Assembly: GCA_017988335.1 (NCBI GenBank)
Contig: JAGNRZ010000002.1
Span: forward strand, 1-53,102
Reading direction: 5' to 3'
Origin: Ferruginibacter sp.
GTDB lineage: Bacteria; Bacteroidota; Bacteroidia; Chitinophagales; Chitinophagaceae
Length of the DNA: 53,102 bases
Shown: positions 42,362 to 51,353 of the stretch, piece by piece
Position numbering within the stretch: the first letter of the stretch is position 1
Layout: each line of letters starts with the position of its first letter
The notes under the pieces: generated by a model
What the model saw: the letters and a program-made list of their open reading frames with translations, nothing else
The model's database searches: none
Told to the model about the DNA's origin: nothing
Position numbers and translations under genes: made by a program

Positions 42362-44316
42362 AAAAAATCCTTCTCTTTGTTACAATAAATCTGCTAGCTT
42401 ATTATAGCAATGCCACTATAATATTACCAAATTTTTTTACCGACAATATGGTATTGCAACGTAATACCAAAATTCCTATTTGGGGTTGGGCTAGTGCTAA
42501 TGAAAAAATAATCGTACAGTTTCATAAACAAACCAAAATAACTAAAGCCAATAAAGAAGGCAAATGGCTTATTTATTTAAATGCAGAAAAAGCTAGAGGC
42601 TCTTACACCTTAACAGTAAAAGGCGAAAATGAAATTGTATTGAAAAATATTTTAGTGGGTGATGTAAGGCTATGCAGTGGTCAATCAAATATGGAGTGGA
42701 CAGTTGGGCAAAGTGATAATGCAAAAATAGAAGTTGCAAACGCTACTAACTCAATGATACGTCATATAAAAATTCCAAAACAACTAAACTCTTTACCACA
42801 ACCAAATACTACAGAAAGTAAATGGGAAATTAGTGACCCTAATACAGTTGCTAATTTTACTGGCGTGGGATATTTTTTTGCAAGTAAAATTTACGCAGAA
42901 ACAAAAATTCCTATCGGATTAATAAATGCTAGTTGGGGAGGCACAAATATTGAAACATGGATAAGTAGAGAAGCATTTGAAAGCAGCCCTGAGTTTGCTA
43001 CAATGATTGCAGCAATGCCAAAAATTAATTTAGATTCTATTGTAAAACTTAGAGAAAATATAATAACAACTAAAATTGAAAAATTACAAAATGCTAAAAT
43101 TGATACAGAAAGTATTGTAGAGTTTACGAAGCTAGATTTTGATGATAGTGAATGCCCTACTCTATTACAACCACAATTATGGGAACAGCAAGCTCTAGGG
43201 GAATTAGATGGTATTGTTTGGATAAGAAAAACAATTGAGCTCACTAAAGAAGATATTAACAAACCCAGTATTTTAGAATTATCTAAAATTGATGATGCCG
43301 ATATTACGTTTGTAAATGGTGTGCAAGTAGGTAAAACAAATCAATGGGATGCAAAAAGAAAATATGAAATATTACCACACATTTTAAAGGAAGGAAAAAA
43401 TTACATTGTAATAAAAATAATAGACAATGGTGGTGGCGGCGGCATTTATGGTGACTCAAACGAAATGAAACTTACCATTGATAAAAAAGCTATTCCGCTA
43501 TATGGCAATTGGAAATATAGAGTGGAAAGTATAAAAAAATCTATTAATGAAAATGCCTACCCTTCTCTATGCTTTAATGCCATGATAAACCCTTTATTAC
43601 CTTATGCAATTAAAGGTATTTTATGGTATCAAGGCGAATCTAATGCAGGTAGAGCTTATCAGTATCGCAAAGCATTTCCATTATTGATTAATGATTGGCG
43701 AAGAAAATTTAATCAACCTCTGTTACCATTTTACTATGTGCAATTGGCATCATTTTATGCTGGTGGAAATAGTAATAAAGGATGTGGCTGGGCAGAGTTA
43801 AGAGAGGCACAAACGATGGCATTGAGTATCCCACATACAGGCATGGTTGTTACTACTGATTTAGTTACAAATCCAAAAGACATTCATCCCACCAATAAGC
43901 AAGGTGTAGGTAGCCGCTTAGCCTCAATAGCTTTGCAAAATTTATATAACAAACAAATAGTGTGTATTGGCCCTTCATATAAATCTATGTCAATTAAGGG
44001 CAGCAATATTGTTGTTTCATTTAACAATATTGGTAGTGGCTTATATACTTCAAATATCAATAATCAACTAAATGGTTTTGAAATTGCTGGTAAAGACAGT
44101 ATTTTTTACCCTGCTAAAGCCTTTATAAAAGACAATGTGGTTGTAGTGTCAAGTGAGAATGTTATCAATCCTATTGCAGTAAATTATGCTTGGATGGGAG
44201 ATGCTACTAACTGCAATTTATTTAACAAAGAAGGATTTCCTGCAATACCCTTTAGATCTAAAGAATGGATTACTGTTACTAAAAAAGAAAAGTACTTGGC
44301 ACCAAAGCTTAACTAA
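42358..44316 (+). CDS. Sialate O-acetylesterase-like SGNH esterase
   Basis: This 652-residue exported protein of the SASA family has its catalytic Ser110 in LCSGQSNMEWT and a late His in KDIHPTNKQGVGSRL. KGILWYQGESNAGRAYQYR forms the central block. A beta-sandwich resembling the GH2 sugar-binding domain is inserted around residues 255-380 (VWIRKTIELTKED). Family members remove acetyl groups from sugars, not only sialic acid. In a glucan PUL this suggests that the natural substrate, or a companion polymer, is acetylated. It overlaps the GH3 gene by four bases and ends the operon. Confidence 0.85.
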   Translation: MKKILLFVTINLLAYYSNATIILPNFFTDNMVLQRNTKIPIWGWASANEKIIVQFHKQTKITKANKEGKWLIYLNAEKARGSYTLTVKGENEIVLKNILVGDVRLCSGQSNMEWTVGQSDNAKIEVANATNSMIRHIKIPKQLNSLPQPNTTESKWEISDPNTVANFTGVGYFFASKIYAETKIPIGLINASWGGTNIETWISREAFESSPEFATMIAAMPKINLDSIVKLRENIITTKIEKLQNAKIDTESIVEFTKLDFDDSECPTLLQPQLWEQQALGELDGIVWIRKTIELTKEDINKPSILELSKIDDADITFVNGVQVGKTNQWDAKRKYEILPHILKEGKNYIVIKIIDNGGGGGIYGDSNEMKLTIDKKAIPLYGNWKYRVESIKKSINENAYPSLCFNAMINPLLPYAIKGILWYQGESNAGRAYQYRKAFPLLINDWRRKFNQPLLPFYYVQLASFYAGGNSNKGCGWAELREAQTMALSIPHTGMVVTTDLVTNPKDIHPTNKQGVGSRLASIALQNLYNKQIVCIGPSYKSMSIKGSNIVVSFNNIGSGLYTSNINNQLNGFEIAGKDSIFYPAKAFIKDNVVVVSSENVINPIAVNYAWMGDATNCNLFNKEGFPAIPFRSKEWITVTKKEKYLAPKLN

Positions 44317-44321
44317 TTTTT

Positions 44322-44486
44322 CTACCTCTTTATTAGCTTTATCACTATAATAAAAATTGCTACAATAAAAAGTAAAATAGACAACCTATTGATTCCATGC
44401 ATGTATTTTACAAATTTGGTGTTAGGTGCATTGGGATCTTTCTTTTTTAAATACAGATATTCGGCTACTTGTTTTAGTATTCCCAT
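44322..44486 (-). CDS. DUF6728-type small membrane protein
   Basis: This 54-residue protein reads MGILKQVAEYLYLKKKDPNA, continues PNTKFVKYMHGINR, and ends in a single membrane helix (LSILLFIVAIFIIVIKLIKR). It matches the short Bacteroidota family DUF6728, whose role is unknown. The gene lies on the minus strand between the end of the PUL and msrB, 6 bases from the esterase stop. A 73-codon frame on the other strand covers the same DNA but looks spurious. Confidence 0.8.
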   Translation of the reverse strand: MGILKQVAEYLYLKKKDPNAPNTKFVKYMHGINRLSILLFIVAIFIIVIKLIKR

Positions 44487-44560
44487 AACTATTCAATTTA
44501 TCAAAAACTTTGTAAAACCATTTTTGTTATACTTACGTAACTTCAATAAACAAATTTACA

Positions 44561-45016
44561 ATGAAAAAGTTTTTAACCATTGCCAGTTTAATGATTGTGA
44601 GTTTTGCTAATGCACAAACTAAAAAGTATGCAGTAACCAAAACTGATGCTGAATGGAAAAAGCTGCTTACCAACGAACAATTTGTAGTAACTCGTAAAAA
44701 AGGTACCGAAACTGCTTATACAGGTAAATATTGGAACAATCATGCCAAAGGCATTTACACTTGCATTTGTTGTAAGCAACAATTATTTAGTAGTACTCAT
44801 AAGTTTGATAGCGGTACTGGCTGGCCAAGTTTTTACAAACCTATTGAAAATAAAAATGTAGAAGAGCTTGAAGACAACAGCTATGGCATGCAACGTACCG
44901 AAGTTAACTGTAGCAATTGTGGGGCTCATTTAGGGCATGTGTTTAATGATGGTCCCAACCCTACTGGATTAAGATACTGTATAAACTCTGCATCGTTAAG
45001 TTTTAAAAAAAAATAA
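44561..45016 (+). CDS. Peptide-methionine (R)-S-oxide reductase MsrB, exported
   Basis: This 151-residue enzyme reduces methionine-R-sulfoxide in damaged proteins. A signal peptide (1-19, ending ANAQ) sends it to the periplasm. The zinc ligands lie in CICCKQQLF and [22 protein letters not shown] is the substrate-binding block, and the catalytic Cys is in [11 protein letters not shown]. Length fits a single MsrB domain with signal. No MsrA is fused. It is a single gene followed by the tRNA-Ala on the other strand. Confidence 0.93.
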   Translation: MKKFLTIASLMIVSFANAQTKKYAVTKTDAEWKKLLTNEQFVVTRKKGTETAYTGKYWNNHAKGIYTCICCKQQLFSSTHKFDSGTGWPSFYKPIENKNVEELEDNSYGMQRTEVNCSNCGAHLGHVFNDGPNPTGLRYCINSASLSFKKK

Positions 45017-45019
45017 AAA

Positions 45020-45037
45020 TCCCGACTTAGGTCGGGA
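45020..45037 (-). terminator. Terminator of tRNA-Ala
   Basis: TCCCGAC and GTCGGGA form a hairpin with loop TTAG. On the minus strand it is followed by a long T-rich run, so it should end the tRNA transcript; it may also slow msrB transcripts from the other side. Confidence 0.7.
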
Positions 45038-45047
45038 CAAAATTTAG

Positions 45048-45121
<74 letters not shown>

Positions 45122-45169
45122 AAATGGAGTGCAAATATAATAGCACCCACATTCTATTCAAAATCAATT

Positions 45170-45925
45170 TTAATTTTGTCTATTAGCTGGCGATGCTCCA
45201 CTACCTCCTTGGGGATTTACTTTACCAGCAGGTACATTTTCCGTAGCTAAAATTGCTGATAAATTTTGCTTGGCTAAAACAAAATTACTATCTAGTGCTA
45301 CTGCTCTTTGTAAATATGCTTTGGCCTCTGCTTTTTTATCTAACTCATATAGTGCCAATGCTTGTATGTTAAACATACTGGCTTGCAAGTAGGTTCTGCC
45401 CGTTTGTTCGCCTACATTATACGTCATAGTATATTCAGGCTTATACTGCAATTTTTCTGCTGCTAACCCTGTTGCAACACACTCTGCAAGGCGTTTAATA
45501 CCATACTGTAGCTCCATTAATTTATACGCATGATAAGGGCTTTTTGTTTTACTAAACAATGTTTCAAAAACGGTAATAGCTTCCTTTGGCTGTTGTAATT
45601 TATCAAGGCTTACTCCTTTAATTTCAAGCAAATTAGCATCGGCTGGTTTTGTAGCAAGGCGTTTATCTGCCCAATAATAACTTTGTGCAAACGAACCTTG
45701 TTGCATGTATAATATGGCCAAGGTATCTACATAATTATTATTGCTTCCTTGCTCAGCTACATAATAGTTTAATGCGATTATAGCCGTATTTAAATCACCA
45801 ATATTTAGTGCTTGACTATATACTTTTAGATGATTATTACCTTTACTAACAGGTACTTTAGCTACCTGTGCCATACTTGCTACACCTACAGAAAGAAATA
45901 ATGTTAGAAATAAAAATTGCTTCAT
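45170..45925 (-). CDS. Secreted TPR-repeat protein
   Basis: This 251-residue protein has a signal peptide (1-19, ending SMA). The mature part consists of helical pairs of TPR type (GDLNTAIIALNYYVAEQGSN, AILYMQQGSFAQSYYWADKR, LYELDKKAEAKAYLQRAVAL). The tail is Gly/Pro/Asn-rich (GKVNPQGGSGASPANRQN). It probably serves as a periplasmic scaffold; no enzyme motif is present. It lies after the citrate synthase terminator, so it is its own unit. Confidence 0.7.
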   Translation of the reverse strand: MKQFLFLTLFLSVGVASMAQVAKVPVSKGNNHLKVYSQALNIGDLNTAIIALNYYVAEQGSNNNYVDTLAILYMQQGSFAQSYYWADKRLATKPADANLLEIKGVSLDKLQQPKEAITVFETLFSKTKSPYHAYKLMELQYGIKRLAECVATGLAAEKLQYKPEYTMTYNVGEQTGRTYLQASMFNIQALALYELDKKAEAKAYLQRAVALDSNFVLAKQNLSAILATENVPAGKVNPQGGSGASPANRQN

Positions 45926-45960
45926 ATTATAAGTTTATTTAAGGGTACAAATTAACAAAA

Positions 45961-45982
45961 AACCCGACACAAATGTCGGGTT
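45961..45982 (-). terminator. Terminator of citrate synthase gene
   Basis: AACCCGACA and TGTCGGGTT form a perfect 9-base stem with loop CAAA. On the minus strand it is followed by TTTTTTG. It lies 25 bases after the gene's stop. Confidence 0.85.
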
Positions 45983-46006
45983 TAACAAAATCATTTATTA
46001 AAAGGT

Positions 46007-47332
46007 TTAACCTTCCCAAATTTCATCTTTACCATCTAACCAAAGTTTTACTAATTCAGTTGTAACCGATTTTGGTCTTTCTAATGGAAAACCCAATGCC
46101 CTATCCCAACATAAACTGGCTAATACACCTAATGCTCTTGAAACACCAAATAACACCGTGTAAAATTCATACTCCACCATGCCATAATGCACTAATAAAG
46201 AGCCGCTATGAGCATCTACATTAGGCCAAGGATTTTTTATTTTACCTAACGATTGTAGAATTGGTGGTACCGCTTCGTAAATATTCCAAACTGTTTGTAC
46301 TAATGGGTCGTTAGGCATATGCTTTTTGCCAAACTCCATTTGTGCCGTAAACCTTGGATCTGTTTTGCGTAAAACTGCATGACCATAGCCCGGTACAACT
46401 TTGCCTTCACTCAATGTTTTCTTTACGTATTCTTCTATTTGTTGTTTAGATGGGCTTTCTGTTTGCAAATCTTCTCTCATTTCATAAATCCACTTTACTA
46501 CTTCTTGATTTGCCAAGCCATGTAAAGGACCAGCCAAACCATTCATACCAGCGGCAAAACTTAAATAAGGATCGCTTAATGCAGAGCCTACTAAATGCGT
46601 AGTGTGTGCAGATACGTTACCTCCTTCATGATCGGCATGAATAGTCATGTACAAACGCATTAATTCTTTAAACGATTCATCATCGTATCCCATCATGTGG
46701 GCAAAATTGCCTGCCCAGTCTAATAATCCATTAGGATGAATATGCTCCCCGTTTTTATATTTTCTTCTGTAGATATAGGCAGCAATACGTGGCAATCTAG
46801 CAATTAAATCCATTGAATCATCAAATACTGCATCCCAATAATCTTTCTTGCTCATGCCAGCAGCGTATCTTTTAGAAAACTGACTTTCCGTTTGCAATGC
46901 CATTATTGCCACTACAAATTGCGTCATAGGATGTGTGCTTACAGGTAATGCTTCAATACTTGCAAATACATGATTGGGTACATGGCTACGACGTTGCCAT
47001 ACACTGGTTAAATGTTGCACTCCTGCGTCGGTAGGTAATTCGCCCACTAACATTAAATAAAATAAACCCTCTGGTAAAGGCTCACTACCGTTAGGTGCTT
47101 TGGGTAATTTTTGTTGCAACTCAGGAATGGTATATCCTCTAAAACGAATACCTTCTTGTGCATCTAATAAAGATGTTTCTGAAACCAAGCCTGTCATACC
47201 CCTCATCCCCTGATAAATTTGGCTTAGTGTTACCTCTCCTATTTTTTTATTCCCATGCTCTTTTAAAAGCTCCTTAATTTCTATAGCAGTAGCATCTGCC
47301 TTGGCTTTAAACTTTTCTTTAATGATACCCAT
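46007..47332 (-). CDS. Citrate synthase, eukaryote-type
   Basis: This 441-residue enzyme condenses acetyl-CoA and oxaloacetate at the entry to the TCA cycle. The catalytic residues lie in AGPLHGLANQE (His), GYGHAVLRKTDPR (His, Arg) and VDAHSGSLL (Asp). The N-terminal helices and YQGMRGMTGLVSETSLLDAQ followed by GIRFRGYTI match the mitochondrial type of the enzyme more than the hexameric GltA type of proteobacteria. It is a monocistronic gene with a terminator. With sucA at the other end of the window, two TCA-cycle enzymes are present but not linked. Confidence 0.95.
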   Translation of the reverse strand: MGIIKEKFKAKADATAIEIKELLKEHGNKKIGEVTLSQIYQGMRGMTGLVSETSLLDAQEGIRFRGYTIPELQQKLPKAPNGSEPLPEGLFYLMLVGELPTDAGVQHLTSVWQRRSHVPNHVFASIEALPVSTHPMTQFVVAIMALQTESQFSKRYAAGMSKKDYWDAVFDDSMDLIARLPRIAAYIYRRKYKNGEHIHPNGLLDWAGNFAHMMGYDDESFKELMRLYMTIHADHEGGNVSAHTTHLVGSALSDPYLSFAAGMNGLAGPLHGLANQEVVKWIYEMREDLQTESPSKQQIEEYVKKTLSEGKVVPGYGHAVLRKTDPRFTAQMEFGKKHMPNDPLVQTVWNIYEAVPPILQSLGKIKNPWPNVDAHSGSLLVHYGMVEYEFYTVLFGVSRALGVLASLCWDRALGFPLERPKSVTTELVKLWLDGKDEIWEG

Positions 47333-47434
47333 ACGGCTTATAATTTATTCGTTAAGTGCAAACTAATTAATATTGTAAAATTACTAACACTACTGCGGTA
47401 AAACAAAAGTTTTACATTAAAGTTCAAGCAAACT

Positions 47435-48538
47435 TTATTTGGGGGCTTTTTTGTACAAATAAAAGGCAATCCCCATAAAAATTATATTAGGAATCCAAGC
47501 GGCTAATATTGCTGGAAAATCGCCTTTGGTGGCAAATACAATGGAAAAACGGCTAAATAAAATATAGGCTACGCTTAACAGTACGCCTACGGCCAAATGC
47601 AAGCCACTACCGCCTCTTACTTTTTTTGAAGCCAAAATTGCACCAATAAAAGTGAGAATAATTACCGAAACTGGTATAGCATCTCTATTATATCTTTCTA
47701 CCAAAAGTGAGTTAATCCCTTCTGTGCCTCGTTGTTTTTCTAGTTTAATTAAATCGTTTAAGTCGGGTGTAGTTAATTGGTCTTTTAAGTATTCGTTTTT
47801 TCGTAAATCTCTTGGGGTAAAATTATAATTTTGATACATTGTTGTAGTACGAGTAATTTTTTCATTAATACTATCAATTTTTTTTTCGGTTACGTTTGAT
47901 AACTTCCATTTTTTTACAGCAGTATCCCAGCTAAATGATTCGGCTCGTAAATTATATACTAAATCTTTCCCCTTAAATCTATTTATAAAAAATACATTTC
48001 CAATTTTATTAATGGTATCATACCCTCTAATACCTACATAGGCATTGGAATCTAGTTTAAAATAAATTTTTTGCTTGTAACTGCCTGCATTTTGCCCTGC
48101 TTGTACTATTGTTGAGTTTTTGTCTAAATAATTGGTTTGAAAATCGCCCCATTTTTTATTGGCATTAGGCACCACATATTGATAACCTAGCCAAAGTAAG
48201 CCAGCTAAAAATAAGCCGCCCACAAAAAACGGCAACAAGTATCTTTTAAAACTAACACCGCTGCTAAGTATGGCAACCACCTCACTACGGCCAGCCATTT
48301 TTGAGGTAAAAAAGATAACCGAAATAAAAACAAATAGCGGAAAAAGCATGGCATCTATCCTTGGTATAAAACCAAAATAATAATCTACAATAATACGGCT
48401 TAGGGGTAGTTTTGTTTTTACAAAATCATCGGTTTTTTCGCTAATATCTACCACTACTACTATAGCTGTAAACAATAGCAAACAAAAAAAGAAGGTAGTT
48501 AAAAACTTACTTAATATGTAGCGGTCAATTTTTTTCAT
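47435..48538 (-). CDS. LptF/LptG (YjgP/YjgQ) family permease
   Basis: This 367-residue inner membrane protein has three N-terminal helices (from FLTTFFFCLLLFTAIVVVVD), a periplasmic beta domain (about 130-270) and three C-terminal helices (RYNRDAIPVSVIILTFIGAI, ASKKVRGGSGLHLAVGVLLS). This matches one subunit of the LPS export complex LptB2FG, which pulls lipopolysaccharide out of the membrane. The motif ILSSGVSFKRYLLPF after helix 3 is typical. Whether it is LptF or LptG cannot be told alone. A TATCTTTG box lies 26 bases upstream. Confidence 0.88.
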   Translation of the reverse strand: MKKIDRYILSKFLTTFFFCLLLFTAIVVVVDISEKTDDFVKTKLPLSRIIVDYYFGFIPRIDAMLFPLFVFISVIFFTSKMAGRSEVVAILSSGVSFKRYLLPFFVGGLFLAGLLWLGYQYVVPNANKKWGDFQTNYLDKNSTIVQAGQNAGSYKQKIYFKLDSNAYVGIRGYDTINKIGNVFFINRFKGKDLVYNLRAESFSWDTAVKKWKLSNVTEKKIDSINEKITRTTTMYQNYNFTPRDLRKNEYLKDQLTTPDLNDLIKLEKQRGTEGINSLLVERYNRDAIPVSVIILTFIGAILASKKVRGGSGLHLAVGVLLSVAYILFSRFSIVFATKGDFPAILAAWIPNIIFMGIAFYLYKKAPK

Positions 48539-48839
48539 TAAAAGCCGAAGCTAATTATTTTTTACAAAGATAATTGTAATAAATAAGGGAGTGGTAAAGA
48601 GGTGTTAATGTTTTGGGGTAAGATTCAAAGTCTTTGTTGGTGTGCCATAAACCTTACAAAGAGGCATCTAACGATTAATAATTCGTTACATATACTTGAA
48701 GTCGCTGTTATTCGATGAAGGAGATTGCCGTTGGTTGAAAACCAGACGGTGGCGAAGACCAGCGGAGGCGGAAAACAATTCTGACCCATTACCCTTTGTC
48801 GTAGCCAAGGTCAAAACCAAAGTAGTTGTCCCATTACCC
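48539..48839. other. Gene-free interval
   Basis: Apart from the promoter box of the permease, this 301-base stretch holds no frame, RNA gene or terminator that I can see. The second half is richer in G and C than its surroundings (GACGGTGGCGAAGACCAGCG) and contains the words TGACCCATTACCC and TGTCCCATTACCC in direct order. Confidence 0.4.
48565..48572 (-). promoter_or_regulatory. -7 promoter box of the LptF/LptG gene
   Basis: The minus strand reads TATCTTTG, a full match to TAnnTTTG, 26 bases before the start codon. Confidence 0.55.
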
Positions 48840-49385
48840 CTATAAGCTAAAAGAAATTTGAAATGGAATAACTATCTTCTTCCCATTATTATCCAACAAT
48901 GAAATACTTTTATTTGCAATATTTATTTCACTAATCATAAAAGCTATCATATCGCCTTTAAAAAGTTTGAGAGTTTCACTTTTATGAACTATTCTTTTAC
49001 GGCCAAGATTTAAATAAAAAATTTCGTATGGGCATTCAATATTTATAATTGAAATTACTGTTCTTTCATATAGTGAGAAATCACTCATAACAGAAATCTC
49101 TTTTCCACCATATGTAAATATTAAAAACTTTTTTCCGAATACTTCTATAAAATCATGAGTATATCTATTTGGTATTCTCTCTTTTGAATATATTAGTTTG
49201 CCATTTAATAATACACTATCAGATCTAAAAATTGTAAGACCTCTATTAGGGAAAGTTCTTGAAATGTTTAATGGGTTATACTCGACTATAGAATCCAAAC
49301 GATTTATATGTTCTAACAAATTTTTCTGGGCATTAGAAATCATATTCTGACCAATTAGAATAGTAATTATAAATATTTTTTTCAT
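48840..49385 (-). CDS. Hypothetical secreted protein, 181 aa
   Basis: A signal-like N-terminus (MKKIFIITILIGQNMISNAQ) precedes a mature part with alternating beta-type segments (GKKFLIFTYGGKEISVMSDF, SLYERTVISIINIECPYEIF). I do not recognise the family and see no catalytic motif. It is unusually rich in Ile and Asn even for this genome. It stands alone between the gene-free interval and the flavoprotein gene. Confidence 0.55.
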   Translation of the reverse strand: MKKIFIITILIGQNMISNAQKNLLEHINRLDSIVEYNPLNISRTFPNRGLTIFRSDSVLLNGKLIYSKERIPNRYTHDFIEVFGKKFLIFTYGGKEISVMSDFSLYERTVISIINIECPYEIFYLNLGRKRIVHKSETLKLFKGDMIAFMISEINIANKSISLLDNNGKKIVIPFQISFSL

Positions 49386-49482
49386 CTTTTATTTATTTTT
49401 AGGTCTATAAAAAGGGGTTTGAAGTGTGGTTTTTGTAGACTTCATCTTGGTTCGTGCCACATGAAACAAAAATAAAATTACA

Positions 49483-50715
49483 TCAAATTCCTCTTCCTCC
49501 TATCTCCTTAGCCGCAATCCACCCTGTAGTCCAAGCATTTTGAAAATTAAAGCCGCCAGTTATGCCATCTACATTTATTACTTCGCCAGCAAAAAATAAG
49601 TTAGGCACAATTTTGCTTTCCATAGTGTTTGCATTTATTTCATTTAATTGAATACCACCTGCGGTTACAAATTCTTCTTTAAAAGTGGTTTTACCTTTTA
49701 CAGCGTATTCATGTGTGCAAATATTTTTAACAAGTTTGTTTTGCTCTTTGGCTGGTAAATCTGCCCAGCGGCAGTCTGATTTTATACCTGCTGTGTTTAA
49801 TAAATATTCCCAAAAACGATTAGGCAAACCAAAGGGGTTTTTATTCGTCATTTTTTGTGCTGCTAATTCAAAACGTAATAGTTGAAATTTTTGTAGCAAT
49901 GTGTTTTCATTATACTGAGGTAACCAGTTAACCACAATTGTAAATTGCCAATTACTAAGTGCCAATTCCCTTGCTGCCCAAGCCGATAGTTTTAAAATAG
50001 CTGGCCCACTTAAACCCCAGTGTGTAATTAACACCGGTCCTTGTTGTTGTAATTTGGTTTGTGCTATTTTAACTAAAGCATCTTCTACCACCACACCCAT
50101 CAACGCTTTTATCGTATCATCTACTAAATTAAATGTAAATAAAGAAGGTACAGGGTTGGCAATACTATGCCCTGTGGTAAGCATCCAACTAAATTGTATA
50201 TCTTTTGGATAGCCTCCTGTAGCCATGCACAAATAATTGGCTTCAAATTTTTTTTCATTAGCCAACTGTAATAAAAAACTATCATTAGTTTTAGTAATTG
50301 TTTTTACATCGGCATTCATTATTACTTCTACACCAAATTTATTAGCTTCCTTTATTAGGCAATCAATTATAGTTTGCGATGAGTTGGTTACCGGAAACAT
50401 TCTACCATCGTCTTCAGCTTTTAACTCCACTCCTCTTTTTTTAAACCATTCAATAGTATCTGTAGTGGTAAATTGTTCAAATGTTTTTTTCAAAAATTTA
50501 TCGCCCCTTGGATATTTTTTAACTAACTCACTGTTGGTAAAACAAGCATGTGTAACATTGCACCTGCCGCCTCCACTAATTTTTACTTTACTTAATAACT
50601 TACCAGTTTTTTCTAAAATAATTACTTTTAGCAAAGGCTTTTGCATAGCAGCATTTACAGCACAAAAAAAACCAGCAGCTCCACCACCAATTACAATAAG
50701 TGTTTTATTGTTCAT
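49483..50715 (-). CDS. BaiN/HI0933-type NAD(P)/FAD-dependent oxidoreductase
   Basis: This 410-residue flavoprotein starts with the FAD-binding IGGGAAGFFCAVNAA. KISGGGRCNVTHACF follows, the signature of the HI0933/BaiN (RdsA) family, and the protein ends with VDGITGGFNFQNAWTTGWIAA. Family members reduce carbon-carbon double bonds, for example in bile-acid or other oxidised intermediates, but the substrate here is unknown. The middle domain (about 190-340) is the family's inserted beta/helical region. It is divergent from the hydrolase gene 43 bases away. Confidence 0.88.
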   Translation of the reverse strand: MNNKTLIVIGGGAAGFFCAVNAAMQKPLLKVIILEKTGKLLSKVKISGGGRCNVTHACFTNSELVKKYPRGDKFLKKTFEQFTTTDTIEWFKKRGVELKAEDDGRMFPVTNSSQTIIDCLIKEANKFGVEVIMNADVKTITKTNDSFLLQLANEKKFEANYLCMATGGYPKDIQFSWMLTTGHSIANPVPSLFTFNLVDDTIKALMGVVVEDALVKIAQTKLQQQGPVLITHWGLSGPAILKLSAWAARELALSNWQFTIVVNWLPQYNENTLLQKFQLLRFELAAQKMTNKNPFGLPNRFWEYLLNTAGIKSDCRWADLPAKEQNKLVKNICTHEYAVKGKTTFKEEFVTAGGIQLNEINANTMESKIVPNLFFAGEVINVDGITGGFNFQNAWTTGWIAAKEIGGRGI

Positions 50716-50723
50716 TAAATTTG
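50716..50723 (+). promoter_or_regulatory. -7 promoter box of the hydrolase gene
   Basis: TAAATTTG fits TAnnTTTG 35 bases before ATG 50759, in the short gap between two divergent genes. Confidence 0.5.
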
Positions 50724-50758
50724 TAACTTAAGCGTTAAAAATACAACTAAACTGTAAT

Positions 50759-51349
50759 ATGGCTAACTCAATTACTAAGCATGATTTAAAAAATATGCCC
50801 ATCATTCCTTACGAAAAAATAAGAGGGTATTTAAAAACGGGTGATATATTTTTTAGTAGTGGTAGTTATGCATTTTCTGGCGTAATACAAAAACTTACTA
50901 AAAGTACTTGGAGCCATGTAGCAGTAGTGTATAAAGATGAGGAATTGGGCAGGGTACTTGTACTGGAAAGTGAGCCTTATATTGGAATACGGCTTATTCC
51001 GCTATCAAAATATTTAAAAAACTATAAGGATAATAATAGGCCTTATAAAGGGCAAATTGCTATTGCTAAAATGAATATTGATGTACCCAAAGAAAATTTA
51101 AATAAGGGCATTAGTTTTGGATTGGATGAACTTGCCAGACCTTATGATAATTTTGAAATTTTTAGAATTATGATACGAATTCTTTTTAAAATAAGTAAAA
51201 GAGAACGTAACCGAAATTATATATGCAGCGAATTAGTAAGAGATGTATTTACAAAAGCAGGTGTAGTTATGCACTACACCGACACTTATATAAGTCCTGA
51301 TAATATTTGGAAAGATGAAAGGGTGCAAATGAGGTATAGAATTTTGTAG
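50759..51349 (+). CDS. YiiX/YebB-like permuted papain-fold hydrolase
   Basis: This 196-residue protein has the order of the permuted NlpC/P60 amidases. KTGDIFFSSGS comes first, then His in STWSHVAVVYKDE, and the nucleophile Cys late in NYICSELVRDVF. Family members act on amide bonds in the cell wall or on lipids. No signal peptide is seen, so the site of action is unclear. It converges with the 183-aa gene four bases away, without a terminator between them. Confidence 0.75.
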   Translation: MANSITKHDLKNMPIIPYEKIRGYLKTGDIFFSSGSYAFSGVIQKLTKSTWSHVAVVYKDEELGRVLVLESEPYIGIRLIPLSKYLKNYKDNNRPYKGQIAIAKMNIDVPKENLNKGISFGLDELARPYDNFEIFRIMIRILFKISKRERNRNYICSELVRDVFTKAGVVMHYTDTYISPDNIWKDERVQMRYRIL

Positions 51350-51353
51350 GCTT

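Noticed and set aside
42891..43262. 123-codon minus-strand frame inside the esterase gene
   Set aside because: The plus strand encodes a continuous SASA-family protein with catalytic motifs; the minus frame is a shadow.
44389..44610. 73-codon frame on the plus strand before msrB
   Set aside because: It overlaps the start of msrB in another frame and is antisense to a better-supported DUF6728 gene.
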